From the NCBI GenBank assembly GCA_002450905.1, contig DKAT01000019.1:1-16682 (forward strand): 16,682 nt of DNA. Direction: 5' to 3'. The first letter of the stretch is position 1; every line of letters starts with the position of its first letter. Positions 6,399-13,988 of this stretch are shown here, in pieces. This stretch comes from Spirochaetia bacterium UBA6919 (GTDB lineage: Bacteria > Spirochaetota > UBA6919). The translations under genes were made by a program, and so were the position numbers. The notes under the pieces were generated by a model. The model saw only the letters and a list, made by a program, of their open reading frames with translations, made no database searches and was not told the origin of the DNA.

Positions 6399-8189
6399 AT
6401 GAGATTAATAAGAACTCTGATTCTAATAATTCTAATGACCATACCAATTCATTCCTTTAGTGAAGTTGAATTAATAGAAAATTATCTCCCCTATGACACA
6501 GTATTCTACACAGATATCCGAACTAAAGACCTCCATTCGTCTATAAAATCTTTTTTGAACCAGTTTATTGATTCCAATAAATTAAATGCTATGTATCAAT
6601 GGGTAAGTCAGGAAAGTTTAAGAAACATTTTCATCGATATTACGGATCCCCAATCATTCACTGATAATGGATTTGATATGTCTCAGCGTTCTTATTTTGC
6701 TCTACTTGATTTTAAATTATCCGATGATTTTATCCCTTATTTTATATTGAGTACAAAAATATCAGATAAATCTAAAGCTGAACAACTCATACAAAATATA
6801 ATTAATAAATTAAAACTAAAAATACAAATAACCTCAGAGAATTATAAAAATACAAAAATAAATTTAATCAACCATAAAATTATCATTGAACCTCGAAAAT
6901 CGAAAGATCTTAAATATAAACCATATAAGTATTATAAACAATCAAATCATTCAACCCAAATACAAATCAATTTACCTGAAAAATATTATAATGTATTGAA
7001 TATCTCTGATAAAACCCCTAAGAATACAAGTAAATCTAAAAATATATTACTCGAATCTATATCCTATGCTTTCATCGATAATTACTTATTTGTCGGACAA
7101 TCCATATCGATTAAAAAGATCATTGATTCAAAACTTTTTCGTGAGAATATAAAAAAAGACTCAGATTATAAAAAGACATTTTCTCAAGTGGATAATCATG
7201 CACTTATCCGGGGGTATATATCCTATAAAAATTTATCTCCACTTCTTTTGTCAGAACTTTTAACAGCGACTTATGGTACGGGATTTTCCATCGATTTTTC
7301 TGGTAAAGAATTAATATTCAAAGGAATATCCCAGTTAAACCCCAATAATTCATTTTACCAATCTACAAAAAAACTTTTTACACCCAATCCAAAATCAAAT
7401 TATCTAATAAAGTATCTCCCCTATAGTAATATTAATTATCTTGGCAATTTAAGACTAAATCTACGGGAATCTCTAAAATCCCTATCCTGGAAAGATGATT
7501 TTATTTTATTATATGCCGGTGGACTTTCGATGTTTTTCACAGCTAGCATGGGGGGATATTATTATGGTAAAACAATAGATCAATTTTCTATTAGTAGTAT
7601 CCTTGGTAAAAGAGCTCTAGACTTGATAAAAGATTTTACCAATAATATAGGAAATGATTTTAACGTGGTTCAGTTTAATTTTAAAAAAGAAGATGAATTG
7701 AAACCTGAAAACATGAATATTTTAGCGTTCTGTGAAGTTGATAGCATGATAAACGGCTATAAATTAATTAATAAATTATTAAAAGTATTTAAAGATAGTT
7801 ATAATAAAATTCAAATCAATGAAATTAAAATCTCAGATAATTATTTCTACCACTTAAGTTTTGGAAAAATTAATTTATTCCTCGGATTACAAAACAAACA
7901 TTTGATGATTGCAACTCAAAAAGATACCTTAGATAAATTTATCTATAACATAACAAATAATGTACAAGAGTTCCCAAAATATTTCTCACAACCTAAGATC
8001 CTCAAAATGATAGATAAATCCTACTTTAATTTCTTTTACTCATTTGAAACTCATGAAGATAACCTGAAACGAATAATTAAGGATTATCCTCAATTGGGAT
8101 TCCTTAAAAATCTGAAATATCTTTATATCAATGAAAAAAGAGAAGGGGATGTCTTTAAAGGTAATTTCACTTTAAAGTTTAAGGAATAA
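6399..8189 (+). CDS. exported DUF3352-like protein
   Basis: A 596-residue protein starting at ATG 6399. This start has an AAGAGGTT ribosome site and opens directly with a signal peptide (MRLIRT, hydrophobic core, cleavage near HSFS/EV). An in-frame TTG at 6327 would add 24 residues that spoil the signal. The first mature residues, ENYLPYDTVFYTDIR, resemble the LPxDTxxYxxxR opening of DUF3352-type proteins. The rest alternates predicted beta strands and helices, with repeated F/Y-L-F-xG and 'FSGKELIFKG'-like segments, again as in that family, but similarity is weak and the call is tentative. No catalytic motif is evident. Composition is rich in Lys, Asn and Ile. It heads a rightward cluster with two further exported proteins, so a periplasmic or envelope function is inferred from context. 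No function can be assigned. Confidence 0.55.
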   Translation: MRLIRTLILIILMTIPIHSFSEVELIENYLPYDTVFYTDIRTKDLHSSIKSFLNQFIDSNKLNAMYQWVSQESLRNIFIDITDPQSFTDNGFDMSQRSYFALLDFKLSDDFIPYFILSTKISDKSKAEQLIQNIINKLKLKIQITSENYKNTKINLINHKIIIEPRKSKDLKYKPYKYYKQSNHSTQIQINLPEKYYNVLNISDKTPKNTSKSKNILLESISYAFIDNYLFVGQSISIKKIIDSKLFRENIKKDSDYKKTFSQVDNHALIRGYISYKNLSPLLLSELLTATYGTGFSIDFSGKELIFKGISQLNPNNSFYQSTKKLFTPNPKSNYLIKYLPYSNINYLGNLRLNLRESLKSLSWKDDFILLYAGGLSMFFTASMGGYYYGKTIDQFSISSILGKRALDLIKDFTNNIGNDFNVVQFNFKKEDELKPENMNILAFCEVDSMINGYKLINKLLKVFKDSYNKIQINEIKISDNYFYHLSFGKINLFLGLQNKHLMIATQKDTLDKFIYNITNNVQEFPKYFSQPKILKMIDKSYFNFFYSFETHEDNLKRIIKDYPQLGFLKNLKYLYINEKREGDVFKGNFTLKFKE

Positions 8190-8333
8190 TATTTATTTAT
8201 CTATAAATCATACAATGATATAAATCTATTATATTATCATCTGATAAAAAATATACTATAAAATTGTAAACTTTTTTTTAAACCAATCGAAATATAAAAA
8301 TAGATTATAATTCATATCATCAGGGGAGGAAGG

Positions 8334-9953
8334 ATGATTTGGCAATATATCAAGAATATTTCATTGTTATTACTCTTCTTATCAATATTTATTTCATGTA
8401 GTGATCCGGGGCAATCCTTACAAGTTAAAATAGATAAAGATTTACAATTAACTAACAGCTTAAATAGCTTTGTCCAATTCAAAGTTGCAAATCTCGATCA
8501 AAACAATAAGAAAGCAACTATTCAGGTGGATTGTGATTTTAATCGTGTTGACAGTGATACTTATTTAAGTCAGTTGGGTAAGGTTGAGCAAATCCTAAAT
8601 AAACAAGGGATTAAAGGTATAAGTTATCAAATAATCAATAAACCTGTTTTAAGTCCTACTAAATCTATTGATGAAAATAATATTGTTACCCACTCTGATA
8701 TTGATTCCCTGGGAAAATTCCCTAAAAATCTTATCCATAAAGATAAATATAATACTATACAAAAAAATCCTGAACAAAAGGACAATAACCAGATTAAATC
8801 AAATCCTTTAAATAATAGAGCTGAAATAAACTATGATTATGTTAAGCTAAGAAATAAACCAACAGTTAAAAGTAAATTAATAACCTATCTATTTAGAGGG
8901 ACTGTTGTTAAAATTATAAGAAAGACTAAGGTACAATTCCAAATAAATAATGTCTCAAATTACTGGTATTATATAACAACACAAGATAGAAAACAAGGAT
9001 GGATATTTGGAGAATATTTAAATTTTACAACACAAAAAACTATTTCATCATCCTTTCAGCACAATCTCATATATCGTGATTTCATAAAAAATAAAAAAAA
9101 TCTAGTAAAAAAACAATATCAAAAATATTTAAGCAACCCTATTAAAAACATTAATATACAACAAGATATTATTCATGTTGGTGTAAATGATAATAATGAG
9201 CTGCAAATTCCTTTTCAAATTGCAGATAATAGCATAAAATGGAATAAAAAATCGATACGGGTTCAAAAAAGACAAAACTCCCATGTATATAATAATCACA
9301 ACGATTTTTTAAATGGTGAGCCCATTCAATCCCTGGAACAAAGAAAATTAGCTTATCAACCACAAAATAGATATAAAAAATACGATGATCGATCTAAATT
9401 CATCGATAATTCATCGGCAAAGAATGATACCATAGATTCCGCAAAATATTACAAAAAAGATCTATACACAAGAAAATCTGTAATCCCTGTCAAAGATTAT
9501 AATCTTACAGTAAATTTAAGCCCATATATAAAGAAAGTTCTCCCAAAACACGATCTATATATTGCTGAGGCAATCATAAAAGTATTTGAGGCAAGATTAT
9601 TTTCACACGATTATGAAGATAAAGTAAAATTCCATTATAATTTCAGCATTTTTTATGATACCATTAATATCTCTCTTCTGGACATTGACTTGGTAAAAAA
9701 ATTAGCGACATTTGAGGTATCAAGAATCACCCCAGATCCCTCGGGAGACGGGCCAAAAGAACTTGTACGGGATAGATGGGTCATTGATTTCACAACCCTT
9801 AATAATACTTCAATGAATTTTGATAAACTAGGCGATATATACTATTCTGATGTTCTCTATTACCTCACAAGATCAGGTACCATCAGAAAAGAGCTTATCA
9901 TTGGGATGACAAATTATCTCATTGACTTATTACTTAAACAAAAATATCTATAG
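8334..9953 (+). CDS. lipoprotein with SH3b domain
   Basis: A 539-residue predicted lipoprotein: hydrophobic signal to residue 21, lipobox FISC with Cys22. Four regions can be seen. First is a folded-looking N-terminal stretch (about 28-104). A polar Asn/Lys-rich linker follows. The bacterial SH3 domain (about 162-231) is recognised by Y-V-K-L-R-N-K-P (169-176), the RGTVVKI strand, W211 and the terminal GWIFGEYL (222-229). After a long Gln/Asn/Lys-rich spacer comes a C-terminal domain (about 388-539) of unknown type ending in helices. SH3b domains in envelope proteins commonly bind peptidoglycan peptides, so cell-wall tethering is a reasonable inference. A GGGGAGGA ribosome site lies only a few bases before the ATG. 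It is 144 bp after the DUF3352-like gene and 7 bp before the next gene, with which it must be co-transcribed. Confidence 0.75.
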   Translation: MIWQYIKNISLLLLFLSIFISCSDPGQSLQVKIDKDLQLTNSLNSFVQFKVANLDQNNKKATIQVDCDFNRVDSDTYLSQLGKVEQILNKQGIKGISYQIINKPVLSPTKSIDENNIVTHSDIDSLGKFPKNLIHKDKYNTIQKNPEQKDNNQIKSNPLNNRAEINYDYVKLRNKPTVKSKLITYLFRGTVVKIIRKTKVQFQINNVSNYWYYITTQDRKQGWIFGEYLNFTTQKTISSSFQHNLIYRDFIKNKKNLVKKQYQKYLSNPIKNINIQQDIIHVGVNDNNELQIPFQIADNSIKWNKKSIRVQKRQNSHVYNNHNDFLNGEPIQSLEQRKLAYQPQNRYKKYDDRSKFIDNSSAKNDTIDSAKYYKKDLYTRKSVIPVKDYNLTVNLSPYIKKVLPKHDLYIAEAIIKVFEARLFSHDYEDKVKFHYNFSIFYDTINISLLDIDLVKKLATFEVSRITPDPSGDGPKELVRDRWVIDFTTLNNTSMNFDKLGDIYYSDVLYYLTRSGTIRKELIIGMTNYLIDLLLKQKYL

Positions 9954-9960
9954 GTAAATT

Positions 9961-10857
9961 ATGATTTTAAAAACATTTTTAATTCTTTTTTTGATAATAT
10001 TTACAAATACAATCACTTGGTCTCTATCTGATGACGACAACAAACAAGGGAACCAATCTTCTTCAATAATCCGGCTATCAACAGGGGAGAAAATTAAAAT
10101 ACCCAATTATTTTGAAATTAATGATGATTGGAAAAATGGTTTTGAGGAGAACTTGTCTGAATTACAAGATAAAAAAATTATAAATGAATATCTGGATGGC
10201 ACAAGAGGCTATTCAATCTATGAGAAAGGGTACTGGATTTCGTTATACAATAAAACAAAACACATTAAATTATTAACCCAAAAAAAAAGAAAGTATCAGC
10301 TTGTTTACCAATTGTACTACCTCCAAAGAATATTTTTTGATACTCAAATAGGTTATAAATTAAATATAACAAATAAAATATCAGAAATAAAAAGAAAATT
10401 ATCCCCATCCATTCTTAGAAATAAAGATCTCCATATCATACAACTGGCAAGTTCACATAGTTTTATAACGAATCACAAAAGACTTAATCAATATTATTCT
10501 CTTCTAATCCATACAGAACAAAAATCTATAGCAAATTATATCCTGCAACTAAAAGTCGCATCACGAGATAAAATTCTCTCTCTATATTCAAATAAACTGG
10601 ATGAACTGCATACCGCACTAAAAGACCTCGATGATTTTACCACAAAAAAAATAAATATCCCATCCCTTCGAAATGAAAAGTTAAACCTTATAAATAAATT
10701 AATTAGAGAATCAGAAAATATCTTTCAACTTCTCATCAATATGTCTTATATTTATAATGATGATATTTTATTAAATCAAGTAGTAAAGCAAAAAAAGGAT
10801 TATCAGGATACAGTTGAAAAAAAATATCAAAACTTACTTAGAAGTTCAAACCAATAG
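9961..10857 (+). CDS. exported helical protein of unknown function
   Basis: A 298-residue protein with an N-terminal signal segment (residues 1-21, hydrophobic, ending TWS before SDDD) and no lipobox Cys, so probably periplasmic. I do not recognise the family. The mature part starts with a short strand-forming region (IRLSTGEKIKIPNYF). It is then mostly helical with many Lys, Leu, Asn and Tyr, including amphipathic stretches from about residue 100 to the end that could form coiled coils. No catalytic motif is visible. It begins 7 bp after the SH3b lipoprotein gene, so the two are almost certainly one transcript and may act together at the envelope. The gene holds an A9 tract (10280-10288) and an A8 tract (10817-10824). 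Its last 20 bases overlap the convergent beta-barrel gene. Confidence 0.6.
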   Translation: MILKTFLILFLIIFTNTITWSLSDDDNKQGNQSSSIIRLSTGEKIKIPNYFEINDDWKNGFEENLSELQDKKIINEYLDGTRGYSIYEKGYWISLYNKTKHIKLLTQKKRKYQLVYQLYYLQRIFFDTQIGYKLNITNKISEIKRKLSPSILRNKDLHIIQLASSHSFITNHKRLNQYYSLLIHTEQKSIANYILQLKVASRDKILSLYSNKLDELHTALKDLDDFTTKKINIPSLRNEKLNLINKLIRESENIFQLLINMSYIYNDDILLNQVVKQKKDYQDTVEKKYQNLLRSSNQ

Positions 10858-11449
10858 CAAGATAAGGACTGGTACGATTAAATAATTCTGGTCTATACTG
10901 ATTATAAACATTAATTAAACCGATTTCAAAGCGAAAATCTCCAATAAGCCTCATACCATTTTTATATTCTTTAATAACATAACTTACCCCAAATGCAATA
11001 CCAATATCATAAATATTCGTAGTACTTTTGTTTAAATCAATATTAGGAGATACTAAATATCCATTTGCACCCAATAAAAAATTATGAACTGGTCCAATCA
11101 CAAATGCAAGTTTCCTACGGGGATACCATATCTTAAATAACATAGGGATAGATAAATAATGAAGTGTTATACTCCCAGATGATCCCACATTAGATCCTTT
11201 TCTGACATATAAAATATCAATATCAATCCCAACGTGTTTTTCAAGCTGGATATCAAAATTAAATCCTAACCCAAAATCAAATCGGGTTGTTGTATTATTA
11301 TCAGGTTCCCTGGAAGCAATATCCTTTGCAATTCCTGCAAAACGTATCCCAGGACTTATTTTAAACCAGCGATTTATACTATAAACCCCGTTAGATAAGC
11401 CAATTAAATATAAAAACACAATAATAAAAATACATTTATTAATTTTCAT
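10838..11449 (-). CDS. outer-membrane beta-barrel protein (OMP_b-brl_2 / PorT-like)
   Basis: A 203-residue outer-membrane protein. I start it at 11449, where AAAAGAGA precedes ATG and the product opens with a clean signal peptide (MKINK, hydrophobic core, NGVYS). The longer open frame to 11497 would put 16 polar residues before it. Alternating strands are seen throughout: SPGIRFAGI, RFDFGLGFNFDI, then GIDIDILYVRKG, LHYLSIPMLFKIWY and FVIGPVHNFLLGA. The YxRKG...YLxIPxLxK pattern is characteristic of the outer-membrane beta-barrel family found in Bacteroidota and other diderms. The last residue is Phe (SPYLAIGLNF), the usual barrel-assembly signal. About eight strands would fit. It converges with the exported-protein gene, overlapping it by 20 bp, and is divergent from the small lipoprotein gene. 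Role (porin or structural) is unknown. Confidence 0.75.
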   Translation of the reverse strand: MKINKCIFIIVFLYLIGLSNGVYSINRWFKISPGIRFAGIAKDIASREPDNNTTTRFDFGLGFNFDIQLEKHVGIDIDILYVRKGSNVGSSGSITLHYLSIPMLFKIWYPRRKLAFVIGPVHNFLLGANGYLVSPNIDLNKSTTNIYDIGIAFGVSYVIKEYKNGMRLIGDFRFEIGLINVYNQYRPELFNRTSPYLAIGLNF

Positions 11450-11534
11450 AAAATCTCTTTTATTCCTGACAACTGGATATAAGATAACACAATTCAAAAA
11501 TACTGCAAGATTTTTTCTACAGAAATTAAATATC

Positions 11535-11562
11535 TTGACGAGTATTAATCTAAGTCTGTAAA
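11535..11562 (+). promoter_or_regulatory. candidate promoter of the small lipoprotein gene
   Basis: TTGACG (11535-11540, one base from the -35 consensus) is followed 16 bp later by TGTAAA (11557-11562). The ATG is at 11579 with AAGGA (11566-11570) as ribosome site, which would give a very short leader. The -35 match is good and the -10 match is weak. Confidence 0.3.
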
Positions 11563-11578
11563 TTTAAGGATATCATAT

Positions 11579-11914
11579 ATGAAATATATTCTGATTTTCA
11601 TTATATCATTTACAATTATAAATTCCTGTGGTAATAATGCAAATGAATTTCCTTCGGATGATCCCAAAAAACTTGCCAAAATATCTTTTGATATTGCTAA
11701 TATTGGAGGAGATCAAGAAAAATTAACAAAATATTTCAACAAATATAATCTCAACTTAACTTCTGGAATGGACAAATACCACAGTGATCTAAATAAAATT
11801 CTGTCCGATAAAAAAAATGAAAAAATCTATAAAGAAGAATCATTCATGTTATTATTAAAAGAAGTCATGGGAAAAGATTATACAAATATAAAATCCGATA
11901 AAAAAGAAAATTAA
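11579..11914 (+). CDS. small lipoprotein of unknown function
   Basis: A 111-residue predicted lipoprotein: signal segment MKYILIFIISFTI, lipobox INSC with Cys17, then a polar GNNANE tether. The mature part is helical and Lys/Asp/Asn-rich. It contains two likely helices (about 31-55, DPKKLAKISFDIANI and on, and 70-105 with MLLLKEVMGK). No family is recognised. AAGGA lies eight bases before the ATG, supporting a real start. It is a single-gene unit: divergent from the beta-barrel gene on its left and convergent with tyrS on its right, with a gap of only 9 bp and no room for a hairpin terminator between them. Confidence 0.6.
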   Translation: MKYILIFIISFTIINSCGNNANEFPSDDPKKLAKISFDIANIGGDQEKLTKYFNKYNLNLTSGMDKYHSDLNKILSDKKNEKIYKEESFMLLLKEVMGKDYTNIKSDKKEN

Positions 11915-11923
11915 ATCCCAAGA

Positions 11924-13123
11924 TCATACTTTTAATTTTAAAAACTTTCTCTTACCAGCTTTAATTATCATTCCATTTCTACATTCAATGACTAATTTAT
12001 CATCCTGAACTCGTTCATTATCAATATATAGTCCACCACCTTGTATTAATCTTCTAGCTTCACTATTGCTAGTTGATAGGCCACTATCTGTTAATAACTT
12101 AATTACCCACACCTCCTTCTCTCCAACATGATATTCTGGAATTTCATCAGGGAGTTCTTTCTTTGCAAATACCCGATTAAATTCCTCTTCTGCCTGATGA
12201 GCCATCTCTTCTGGATAATAAGTCTTAATAATTTCCTTAGCTAATTTTACTTTGATATCCCTGGGATTTGTACCACCCTTCATGTCCTCTTCCATTTTCT
12301 GTATATCCTTGGATGGAACATCGGTTAAGAGGGTGAAGTACTTGATAATCATCTCATCCGATATCGACATCACCTTTCCAAACATCTCATTGGGAGGTTC
12401 ATCAATACCAATATAATTCCCCAAAGACTTACTCATTTTATTAACACCATCAAGCCCTTCTAATAACGGCATCATCAAACAAATCTGGGGATCAATTTCA
12501 TATTCCCTCTGAAGTGATCTTCCTACAAGTAAATTAAACTTCTGGTCAGTACCCCCAACCTCAACATCTGCTTTCAACACCACAGAATCATATCCCTGGA
12601 TCAGAGAATATAGAAATTCCGTAATGGTAATCCCATCCCCGGCATGATATCGTTTACTAAAATCATCTCTTTCCAGCATCTGAGCAACAGTATATTTTGA
12701 TGTCAGTTTCAAAACATCTTCAAATCTCATAGGGGCATTCCAACTGGAATTAAATACTATTTCTGTTTTATCAGGATCAAGAATCTTAAAGATCTGCTTC
12801 TCATACGTTTTGGCATTCAATTCTACTTCTTCACGACTCAATGGCTTCCGTGTCTTGGACTTTCCTGTAGGATCTCCAATCATTCCTGTAAAATCACCAA
12901 TTAAAAAAAATATTTTATGGCCACACCTTTGAAAATCCCTTAACTTACGTAATACAACAGTATGACCCAAATGAATATCAGGGGCACTGGGATCTGCACC
13001 CAATTTGACAATTAGAGGTCTCTTTTCCTCTGAAACCTTCTTCAGCTTAGCCGCCAAACCACCATCAGGAACAATCTCACTCACACCCCTTTCAATTATA
13101 TTTATTTGATCTTTAAAATCCAT
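11924..13123 (-). CDS. tyrS: tyrosyl-tRNA synthetase
   Basis: A 399-residue class I aminoacyl-tRNA synthetase that charges tRNA-Tyr with tyrosine in the cytoplasm. The HIGH-type motif is HLGH at residues 51-54, within DPSAPDIHLGHTVVLRKL. The second signature KMSKS is at 229-233 (NKMSKSLG). GDFTGMIGDPTG and VEVGGTDQKFNLLVGR are further hallmarks. The C-terminal S4 RNA-binding domain (about 335-399) includes SNSEARRLIQGGGLYIDNERV. Length and motifs fit the roughly 400-residue TyrS subgroup. The ATG is preceded by AAAGGT, though at a long distance (~14 bases). The DinB-family gene lies 37 bp upstream on the same strand, so they may share a transcript. No T-box leader is visible. The gene appears intact. 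Confidence 0.96.
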   Translation of the reverse strand: MDFKDQINIIERGVSEIVPDGGLAAKLKKVSEEKRPLIVKLGADPSAPDIHLGHTVVLRKLRDFQRCGHKIFFLIGDFTGMIGDPTGKSKTRKPLSREEVELNAKTYEKQIFKILDPDKTEIVFNSSWNAPMRFEDVLKLTSKYTVAQMLERDDFSKRYHAGDGITITEFLYSLIQGYDSVVLKADVEVGGTDQKFNLLVGRSLQREYEIDPQICLMMPLLEGLDGVNKMSKSLGNYIGIDEPPNEMFGKVMSISDEMIIKYFTLLTDVPSKDIQKMEEDMKGGTNPRDIKVKLAKEIIKTYYPEEMAHQAEEEFNRVFAKKELPDEIPEYHVGEKEVWVIKLLTDSGLSTSNSEARRLIQGGGLYIDNERVQDDKLVIECRNGMIIKAGKRKFLKLKV

Positions 13124-13160
13124 GATATTCTATATCGACCTTTATAATTTATATTAATAA

Positions 13161-13676
13161 TCATTCCAATGGAAAATTCAAACCAATTTGAATGGATTCT
13201 TCTTTATTTGGACCATATACAGAAGGTACTACAAGCCCAGCCTGTCGCATCAAAAGAGTCATCTGTCCCCTATGGTGAATCTGATGGTTGATAAGAAGTT
13301 GTAGTGTAAATCCTTTTTTAAATATCTTTCCAAAATGAAATGGATGCTCCTCTAAAAGCGTTTCATCCGTCCATTCCTTCTCTATCCTTTCAGGAAGCTC
13401 TTCAGATAAGATTTTATAGCTATCTTGAATATCCTTGGCTCTGTGTGGTACGGGAGAATCATATTTCACTTCACCTAGTTTCACTAATTTTAATCCTGTT
13501 CTTCCTATCATAGCTGGAATAGCCAAAACAACATGCCAGGCAAGACTACCAAGTGTACGATGATCATTACTTATTCTCTGGGACAAAGACTCATCTGTCA
13601 AGGCACTCATAATCGAATGTGTAATCTTGCTTTCGGTAGTCCAATAACCATTAAATTGTTTTATACTATGAATCAT
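13161..13676 (-). CDS. DinB-family (YfiT-like) putative metal-binding protein
   Basis: A 171-residue four-helix-bundle protein. The start chosen is ATG 13676 (MIHSIKQFNGYW), matching where family members begin. An in-frame ATG at 13727 adds 17 basic residues and has no ribosome site; the chosen start has only a weak AGTGG. The three-His metal site is visible: H48 in LGSLAWHVV and the H131-x2-H134-H135-R-G-Q cluster (NHQIHHRGQ). Family members include thiol-dependent transferases (bacillithiol/mycothiol S-transferases, maleylpyruvate isomerase) and proteins of unknown role; despite the name, DinB here is not DNA polymerase IV. The reaction cannot be inferred. It lies 37 bp upstream of tyrS. 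An inverted repeat, TTTTGACT-N5-AGTCAAAA, lies about 50-70 bp upstream of the chosen start. Confidence 0.82.
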   Translation of the reverse strand: MIHSIKQFNGYWTTESKITHSIMSALTDESLSQRISNDHRTLGSLAWHVVLAIPAMIGRTGLKLVKLGEVKYDSPVPHRAKDIQDSYKILSEELPERIEKEWTDETLLEEHPFHFGKIFKKGFTLQLLINHQIHHRGQMTLLMRQAGLVVPSVYGPNKEESIQIGLNFPLE

Positions 13677-13727
13677 TTTAATTAATCCACTTTTAATAAT
13701 ACGTCTTAATCCAGCTAAAAATATCAT

Positions 13728-13748
13728 TTTTGACTAAAAAAGTCAAAA
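13728..13748. repeat. 8-bp inverted repeat upstream of the DinB-family gene
   Basis: TTTTGACT (13728-13735), AAAAA, AGTCAAAA (13741-13748) is a perfect dyad with a 5-base spacer. It lies 50-70 bp upstream of the chosen start of the leftward DinB-family gene. It abuts the alternative ATG (13727-13725), which argues that the longer start is not used. It could be an operator or a weak hairpin; no U-tract follows on either strand. Confidence 0.5.
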
Positions 13749-13942
13749 CACCCGTAAAATACTTTAACAAATTATAATACCATTCAAAAATTACCACAAT
13801 AAATGATTTTAATTTGTAAAACTTTTAATCAAATCCTCATCATAAAATATTCACATTATCTATAGAAGGACAAGACTTCAGCTTATAAACATTTATTTAA
13901 TTATAAATATCTATTTTAAGATTTATTTCTATTCATTCCACA
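13749..13942. other. gene-free divergent spacer
   Basis: The spacer between the leftward DinB-family gene and the rightward chrB-type gene exceeds 300 bp in total (13677-13988). This middle part has no supportable gene. A 20-codon frame from ATG 13803 lacks a ribosome site. TTATAAA occurs twice (13883-13889 and 13901-13907), and a small GAAG...CTTC dyad sits at 13865-13879. Very high A+T content makes promoter boxes unreliable. Confidence 0.45.
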
Positions 13943-13970
13943 TTACATTTGTTATATTTTAATGTAACAA
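13943..13970 (+). promoter_or_regulatory. interleaved inverted repeats in the chrB promoter region (putative operator)
   Basis: TTACATT (13943-13949) pairs with AATGTAA (13961-13967) across 11 bases. Interleaved with it, TTGTTA (13949-13954) pairs with TAACAA (13965-13970). A -10-like TATATT (13953-13958) lies inside the dyad, and the ATG at 13989 is 18 bp away. ChrB proteins of the TnOtChr type act as chromate-responsive repressors of their own operon, so an operator at this place is a reasonable inference, not a demonstrated site. Confidence 0.35.
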
Positions 13971-13988
13971 TTATAACTTTTGAAAACC

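Noticed and set aside
8234..8247. TTATCA-TC-TGATAA palindrome before the SH3b lipoprotein gene, with a T8 run at 8272-8279
   Set aside because: The 2-base centre cannot form a hairpin loop at full pairing, and the T-run is 24 bases away. Likely chance in AT-rich DNA.
9169..9363. Minus-strand open frame inside the SH3b lipoprotein gene
   Set aside because: It is antisense to a low-complexity linker. No ribosome site or domain.
11450..11497. Longer start of the beta-barrel protein
   Set aside because: It would place 16 polar residues before the signal peptide. ATG 11449 has AAAAGAGA at proper spacing.
13677..13727. Longer start of the DinB-family protein
   Set aside because: The added 17 residues are basic and outside the family fold. 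No ribosome site precedes it and an inverted repeat abuts the start.
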